Source: Parapusillimonas granuli (GTDB lineage: Bacteria > Pseudomonadota > Gammaproteobacteria > Burkholderiales > Burkholderiaceae_B). Taken from it: 64,000 bases of DNA. Positions 59,453-64,000 of this stretch are shown in pieces. The stretch is taken from assembly GCF_013416525.1 (NCBI RefSeq), contig NZ_JACCEM010000013.1, positions 1-64,000 on the forward strand. Reading direction: 5' to 3'. The translations under genes and the position numbers were made by a program. Position 1 is the stretch's first letter; each line of letters opens with the position of its first letter. Under the pieces are notes generated by a model that was given only the letters and a program-made list of their open reading frames with translations, was not told the origin of the DNA and did not search any database.

Positions 59453-62400
59453 ATGAAACGAATGCTGTTCAATGCAACGCATCAAGAAGAACTACGCGTT
59501 GCGATTGTCGATGGCCAGAAGCTCATCGACCTCGACATCGAAACCGCCGGGCGCGAACAGCGCAAAGGCAACATCTACAAAGGGGTCATCACCCGCATCG
59601 AACCCGGCCTCGAGGCCTGCTTCGTCAGCTACGGCGAAGAACGCCACGGCTTCCTGCCCTTCAAGGAAATCGCCCGCAGCTACTTCAAGGAAGGCGTCGA
59701 CGTGCGCACAGCGCGCATCCAGGACGCCCTGACCGAAGGCCAGGAGCTCATCATCCAGGTCGAGAAGGAAGAGCGCGGCAACAAGGGCGCCGCTCTGACC
59801 ACCTTCATCTCGCTGGCCGGGCGCTACCTGGTCCTGATGCCCAACAACCCCAGGGGCGGCGGCGTCTCGCGCCGGGTCGAAGGCGAGGACCGCCAGGAAC
59901 TGCGCGACACCATGGACCAGCTGGACGTCCCCTCCGGCATGAGCATCATCGCCCGCACCGCGGGCATAGGCCGCAGCGTCGAAGAGCTCCAATGGGACCT
60001 GTCCTATCTGCTGCAGCTCTGGAACGCCATCGATGTCGCGGCGCGTGAAAACAAGGCTCCCATCCTCATCTATCTGGAATCGAGCCTGGTCATCCGCGCC
60101 ATACGCGATTACTACTCGCCCGAGATCGGCGAGATCCTCATCGATACCGACGACATCTACGACCAGGCCACCGCCTTCATGAGCGTGGTCATGCCGGACA
60201 ACGTCCAGCGCGTCAAAATGTACCGCGACGACATCCCGCTGTTCTCGCGCTTCCAGATCGAACACCAGATCGAAACCGCCTATTCGCGCACCGTCCAGCT
60301 GCCGTCGGGTGGCTCGGTGGTCATCGACCACACCGAGGCGCTGGTGGCGATCGACGTCAACTCCGCAAGGTCCACCCGTGGCGCCGACATCGAAGAAACG
60401 GCGATGCGCACCAACCTCGAGGCGGCGGACGAAGTGGCGCGCCAGCTGCGCCTGCGCGACCTCGGCGGCCTGATCGTCATCGACTTCATCGACATGGAAG
60501 ACAGCAAGAACCAGCGCGCGGTCGAACAGCGCCTGCGCGACGCCTTGCACTTCGACCGCGCCCGCGTGCAAATGGGCAAGATTTCCCGCTTCGGGCTCAT
60601 GGAACTGTCGCGCCAGCGGCTGCGCCCCGCCCTGAACGAAGGCTCGCACATCACCTGCCCGCGTTGCAACGGCACCGGCGTGGTCCGCGACGCGGAATCC
60701 AGCGCCCTGCACGTGCTGCGGCTGCTGCAGGAAGAGGCCATGAAGGAAGGCACCGCCGCCCTGCATGCCCAGGTGCCCGTCGACGTGGCGACTTTCCTGC
60801 TGAATGAAAAACGCACCGACATCACCAAGATCGAGTCCAGGCTCAAAGTCAATCTGGTCCTGATTCCCAACAAGAATCTGGAAACGCCGCACCACCACAT
60901 CGAACGGCTGCGCCACGACGATCCCCGCCTGGAGGAAATCAAGACCAGCTTCGAGCTCGTCACGCAGCCTGAAGACAAGGTGGTCTGGGAACCCAACAAG
61001 GCGCTGGAAGCCAAGTCCCGCCCCGAGGCGCTGGTCAAGGGCATCACGCCTTCGCAGCCGGCTCCCGTGTCCGCCCCCAGCGCACCGGCGGCCGCGCCCG
61101 CCGCGCCGCAAAGCGTGGGCCTGTTCAAGCGCCTGGTCAACTGGCTGACCGGCGGCGGCGAGCAAGCCGAAGCGCCGGCCGTTGCCGAGCCCGCCGGCAA
61201 GGCGGCGCAGGGCACGCGCGGCAAGGGCGGCCGTACCCAGGAACAGCGCCGGGAACGCAGCCACGGCGAGCGCGGTCGCTCGCGCCGCGGCGAACGCCGC
61301 CCGGACGCCGCCATCGCCGGCGCCAAGTCGGAAGAGCAGCAAGCGCCGGTTCAAAAACCCCGCCGCCATGTCCAGCCGGACGCCCCCGCGGCGGCCGTCG
61401 ATGCGCCTCGCCAGGCGCCGCAGCAGCCCGCGACGGGCTTTGCCGCCGAAGCCGCGGAGGCCGCCGAAGGCGCCGGCCGTGGCCGCAGCCGGCGCGGCCG
61501 GGGTCGCAGCCGCCGCGAAGAAACCCAGTCCGAAGCGATGGAAACCGAAACCGTGGCCACGGCCCTGCCGGTCGCCGCCGCTGCGGTCCCGGTCGCCGAA
61601 ACCCTGGTCCAGGCCGATACGGACGTCGCCGAAGAAGCGGCGATGGCCGAATCGGATTCCTTCAGCGAAACCCTTGCGGACGGCGATCAGCAGGAAACCG
61701 AACGCAAGCGCCGCCGTCGCCGCAGCCGCCGCAGCCGCAAGCCCTCCGAGGTCGGCGCGGAAGGCGTCAGCCAGGCCGATGAAAACGGTCAGGCCGACGA
61801 GCAGCTTCCCTTCGTCGCGCACGAAACGCCTGTTTTCGACCCCGAAGCCGTGCCGGCCGCGGACGTCCAGCCCGCCGACGCGGGCGCGCAAGAGCCGTCC
61901 GCGTCCATCGCCGCGGCACAGGCGGCCGATGCGGGCGACAGCCGGGCCGAAGCCGATGCCGGCCGGTCCGTAGCCCTCGCGCCGTCGGCTCCCACGGAAG
62001 CCGCCGATGCGCAAGCTGCCGCGGGCGCGGTTGAAGAAGCACCGGCGGCCGTGTCGGAGCGGACTGACGGCGTACCGGCGGCCGGCGCACCGGCGGTCGC
62101 GGAAGCGGCCGCCGAGGACGCGACTGCCGCCGAGCAGGCCGCGGCTGAAGAAGCCTCCGCCGAACAGCCTGCTGAAGAGGCCGCCGCCGGCCAGGCTGCC
62201 ATCGAGCCCGTTGCCGCCGACGCGGCGGTTGCCGAGCCGGCCGTTGCTGAAACGGCGCCGGCGCAAGCTGGCGGGCAAGAACCGGCCGAGGCCACGCCGG
62301 CAGCCGAAGCTTCCGCCGCGGCGGAAGCGCCGGCTGCGCAAGCGAAGGGTGTTCCTGCGGAGCAAGTGGCGGCAGCCGAACCGGCTCAGGCCGCGAAGGT

Positions 62401-62620
62401 CGCCGAAAGCGCCGGCCAGTCGCCTATCGCCCTGAACGGCGCGGCGCCGGCCGGAGCCGGACTGGACGACATCCTGCAGGCCGCCGGCATGCAGCTCATC
62501 GAAACGAAGCCGACGTCCATCGCCGCTCCGGCGCCCGCTCCGGCGGCACGCCTGGGCCGGCCGCGCAAGCCCGTGGCCAAGGTCGCCAACGAGTCCCTGC
62601 AGCAAGTGGAAACCCACTGA
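59453..62620 (+). CDS. rne: ribonuclease E
   Basis: Endoribonuclease for mRNA decay and rRNA/tRNA maturation, 1055 residues. The catalytic half has an S1 domain (about 35-120), the metal-binding Asp301 (AIDVNSARS) and Asp344 (VIDFIDM), and the zinc-link cysteines 402 and 405 (CPRCNGTG), aligning with E. coli D303, D346, C404 and C407. From about 530 the sequence is an intrinsically disordered scaffold, with Arg-rich blocks near 590-620, 680-700 and 740-765 and then a long Ala/Glu/Pro run. A short conserved-looking tail follows ([24 protein letters not shown]). GGAG precedes the ATG. Confidence 0.97.
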   Translation: MKRMLFNATHQEELRVAIVDGQKLIDLDIETAGREQRKGNIYKGVITRIEPGLEACFVSYGEERHGFLPFKEIARSYFKEGVDVRTARIQDALTEGQELIIQVEKEERGNKGAALTTFISLAGRYLVLMPNNPRGGGVSRRVEGEDRQELRDTMDQLDVPSGMSIIARTAGIGRSVEELQWDLSYLLQLWNAIDVAARENKAPILIYLESSLVIRAIRDYYSPEIGEILIDTDDIYDQATAFMSVVMPDNVQRVKMYRDDIPLFSRFQIEHQIETAYSRTVQLPSGGSVVIDHTEALVAIDVNSARSTRGADIEETAMRTNLEAADEVARQLRLRDLGGLIVIDFIDMEDSKNQRAVEQRLRDALHFDRARVQMGKISRFGLMELSRQRLRPALNEGSHITCPRCNGTGVVRDAESSALHVLRLLQEEAMKEGTAALHAQVPVDVATFLLNEKRTDITKIESRLKVNLVLIPNKNLETPHHHIERLRHDDPRLEEIKTSFELVTQPEDKVVWEPNKALEAKSRPEALVKGITPSQPAPVSAPSAPAAAPAAPQSVGLFKRLVNWLTGGGEQAEAPAVAEPAGKAAQGTRGKGGRTQEQRRERSHGERGRSRRGERRPDAAIAGAKSEEQQAPVQKPRRHVQPDAPAAAVDAPRQAPQQPATGFAAEAAEAAEGAGRGRSRRGRGRSRREETQSEAMETETVATALPVAAAAVPVAETLVQADTDVAEEAAMAESDSFSETLADGDQQETERKRRRRRSRRSRKPSEVGAEGVSQADENGQADEQLPFVAHETPVFDPEAVPAADVQPADAGAQEPSASIAAAQAADAGDSRAEADAGRSVALAPSAPTEAADAQAAAGAVEEAPAAVSERTDGVPAAGAPAVAEAAAEDATAAEQAAAEEASAEQPAEEAAAGQAAIEPVAADAAVAEPAVAETAPAQAGGQEPAEATPAAEASAAAEAPAAQAKGVPAEQVAAAEPAQAAKVAESAGQSPIALNGAAPAGAGLDDILQAAGMQLIETKPTSIAAPAPAPAARLGRPRKPVAKVANESLQQVETH

Positions 62621-62664
62621 CCTCGCCCCGCCGCCCGCCCGCCGTGTCGTAGCGCGGGCGGATA

Positions 62665-62702
62665 AAAAAAGCCTTGCCTCTGGAAAGCGGCAAGGCTTTT
62701 TT
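62665..62702. terminator. bidirectional terminator between rne and accD
   Basis: AAAAAAGCCTTGCC pairs with GGCAAGGCTTTTTT (62689-62702) across a 10-nt loop. T-tracts are present in both directions, fitting the convergent genes. The 104 bases from here to accD show nothing further. Confidence 0.88.
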
Positions 62703-62806
62703 ACGAGCTGGTTTGGTGAGATCGACGACTAGAACCCCGAATGGACTGAAGCCGATTTCAAGAAAGCGGTTCGCCTAGGAGGCCCGAGCGGCCCCCGCAA
62801 GGAATT

Positions 62807-63682
62807 TCAGTTCTTCGCCACCACATCGCCAGGCTGGCGAGTGAGGATGGCCATCAGGTGAGCCAGTTCGTTGCGCATCTCGCGGCGATCGATCACCATG
62901 TCTATCGCCCCCTTCTGCAACAGGAACTCCGCGCGCTGAAAGCCCTCGGGCAGTTTCTCGCGCACCGTCTGCTCGATGACGCGCGGGCCCGCAAAGCCGA
63001 TGAGCGCCTTGGGCTCCGCGATCACCACGTCGCCCATGAAGGCGAAGCTGGCGGACACGCCGCCCATGGTCGGGTCCGTGAGCACACTGATGAAAGGAAG
63101 GCCCGCCGCCGACAGGCGCGTCAGCATCGCGTTGGTCTTCGCCATCTGCATCAGCGACAGCACGCTTTCCTGCATGCGGGCGCCGCCGGAGGCGGCGACG
63201 CAAATAAAGGGCGTGCGGTTCTTGATGGCTTCCTGCACGCCGCGGGCAAAGCGCTCGCCCACCACCGAGCCCATGGAGCCGCCCATGAACTCGAACTCGA
63301 AGCACGCCAGCACGGTCGGCACCGCGAGAATGCGGCCGCTCATGACGACCAGGGCTTCGCTTTCCCCCGTCTGCTTGACCGCTTCGGACACCCGATCGGG
63401 ATACTTGCGCGTATCGCGGAACTTCAAAGGATCCATGGGGCGGGTTTCCTGCCCGATCTCGACCCGGCCGTCGGCGTCCAGCAAGGCGTCTATGCGGGCC
63501 CGCGAGCCTATGCGCATGTGGTGGCTGCACTTGGGGCACACATTGAGCGTTGCCTTCAGGTCTTCCTTGTACAGCACGGACTCGCAGGACGGGCACTTGA
63601 CCCACACCCCTTCGGGGACCCGCCTGCCGCCCTCACCGCTGCGGTTGATGCGCGGTGGAAGTATTTTGTCGATCCAACTCAT
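62807..63682 (-). CDS. accD: acetyl-CoA carboxylase carboxyltransferase beta subunit
   Basis: Beta subunit of the carboxyltransferase that makes malonyl-CoA. The 291 residues have an N-terminal zinc ribbon ([12 protein letters not shown] and VCPKCSHHM, near 27-57), then the crotonase-like core with [17 protein letters not shown] near 164 and [15 protein letters not shown] near 204. It follows trpA on the minus strand, the usual neighbourhood of trp genes in betaproteobacteria. Confidence 0.97.
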   Translation of the reverse strand: MSWIDKILPPRINRSGEGGRRVPEGVWVKCPSCESVLYKEDLKATLNVCPKCSHHMRIGSRARIDALLDADGRVEIGQETRPMDPLKFRDTRKYPDRVSEAVKQTGESEALVVMSGRILAVPTVLACFEFEFMGGSMGSVVGERFARGVQEAIKNRTPFICVAASGGARMQESVLSLMQMAKTNAMLTRLSAAGLPFISVLTDPTMGGVSASFAFMGDVVIAEPKALIGFAGPRVIEQTVREKLPEGFQRAEFLLQKGAIDMVIDRREMRNELAHLMAILTRQPGDVVAKN

Positions 63683-63781
63683 GTTCTTTTCCGATGTGAG
63701 CCCCGCTTACGGAGCCATAGGGTTCTGGTTTTGTCGCCGCTCGACTGCCGCTCCGCGCCGGCCGGCGGCGCGGGCTTGTGT

Positions 63782-64000
63782 TCAACCGCCGGAAGGCAGG
63801 GCCCGCCGGATTCCGGCCAGCCAGCTTTCGGCCGCTTCGATGGCCGCGGCGTCGGTTTCCGCCGGAGAGGCGCCGCGCCCGCCGGCTTCCGCGACGGCGG
63901 CTTCCATGGTTTCTATCAGTTTGCTGCCGATGACGACGGCATCGGCGCAGGCCGACAAGCGCTTGGCGCTGTCGGCGTCGCGGATGCCGAAGCCCACGCC
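63782..64000 (-). CDS. trpA: tryptophan synthase alpha chain, 3' end (partial)
   Basis: C-terminal 72 residues of TrpA, running off the window. The segment GVGFGIRDADSAKRL followed by ADAVVIGSKLIETME is the conserved phosphate-binding end of the TIM barrel. The last 35 residues form a variable Ala-rich tail. It lies 99 bases before accD on the same strand. Confidence 0.92.
   Translation of the reverse strand, partial: GVGFGIRDADSAKRLSACADAVVIGSKLIETMEAAVAEAGGRGASPAETDAAAIEAAESWLAGIRRALPSGG

Noticed and set aside
59492-62617. Minus-strand frame of about 1040 codons opposite rne
   Set aside because: Composition mirrors the rne codons, with Gly/Arg-rich and Leu-rich blocks opposite the Ala/Arg scaffold. 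The frame carries no family motif.

Overview
The window is a GC-rich chromosomal stretch, densely packed with genes, from a betaproteobacterium. The best fit is Burkholderiales of the Alcaligenaceae type (Bordetella/Achromobacter/Pusillimonas-like). The evidence is gene order: plsX-fabH-fabD-fabG-acpP-fabF-rpoE-rseA-rseB-degP-lepA-lepB-rnc-era-recO, pyrG-kdsA, sucA-odhB-lpdA-zapE, and a TrpS with an added C-terminal domain. Almost all of it is core metabolism and housekeeping. I saw no tRNA or rRNA gene, insertion sequence, prophage or CRISPR array.

Layout. 1-612: tail of one gene and an unrecognised acidic protein. 619-8860 (minus): sucA, odhB, lpdA, zapE, trpS, with terminator-like hairpins after odhB and after lpdA. 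9161-11458: malic enzyme. 11525-14399 (minus): pyrG-kdsA and a DUF1330 protein. 14590-17749 (minus): scoA-scoB-aminopeptidase P, translationally coupled. 17844-20123: a thioesterase diverging from ETF-ubiquinone oxidoreductase. 20202-25039 (minus): an HbpS-like protein coupled to an MFS transporter, then acs, then an EamA transporter. 25329-29101: an NlpC/P60 lipoprotein, a DUF2325 gene under a Fur-box promoter, a CysB-like regulator and mmsA.

29385-31924 is the most accessory-looking part. It is a compact plus-strand cluster holding a secreted histidine-bearing protein, a Tat-type cupredoxin, two small histidine-containing membrane proteins and an ECF-type sigma factor with no recognisable anti-sigma factor. 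It reads as a self-regulated envelope redox or metal module and is the best candidate here for an undescribed system.

31993-36003: lptF diverging from pepA-holC, then a YccA/Bax-inhibitor protein. 36004-36386 is non-coding and holds a terminator, a perfect hairpin and a 38-bp tandem repeat. 36387-53362 (minus) is one long chain: yceD-rpmF-plsX-fabHDG-acpP-fabF, a YgfX-like fragment, rpoE-rseA-rseB-degP, lepA-lepB-rnc-era, an unusually short recO, a PIN-domain protein and a RarD-like transporter. It joins phospholipid and fatty-acid synthesis to envelope stress control, protein export and RNA processing.

53457-55641: maf, an RsmI-like methyltransferase and an AmiD-like amidase lipoprotein. 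55638-58950 (minus): msrP-msrQ (periplasmic methionine sulfoxide repair), then rluC and a HAD phosphatase. 58943-62620: rne with a strong promoter and a leader of about 480 nt. 62807-64000 (minus): accD and the 3' end of trpA.

Start codons were re-chosen from ribosome-binding sites and overlaps. Non-ATG starts are proposed for fabF, rseB, the HAD phosphatase (GTG) and for the EamA transporter, the RsmI-like protein and the YgfX-like fragment (TTG).
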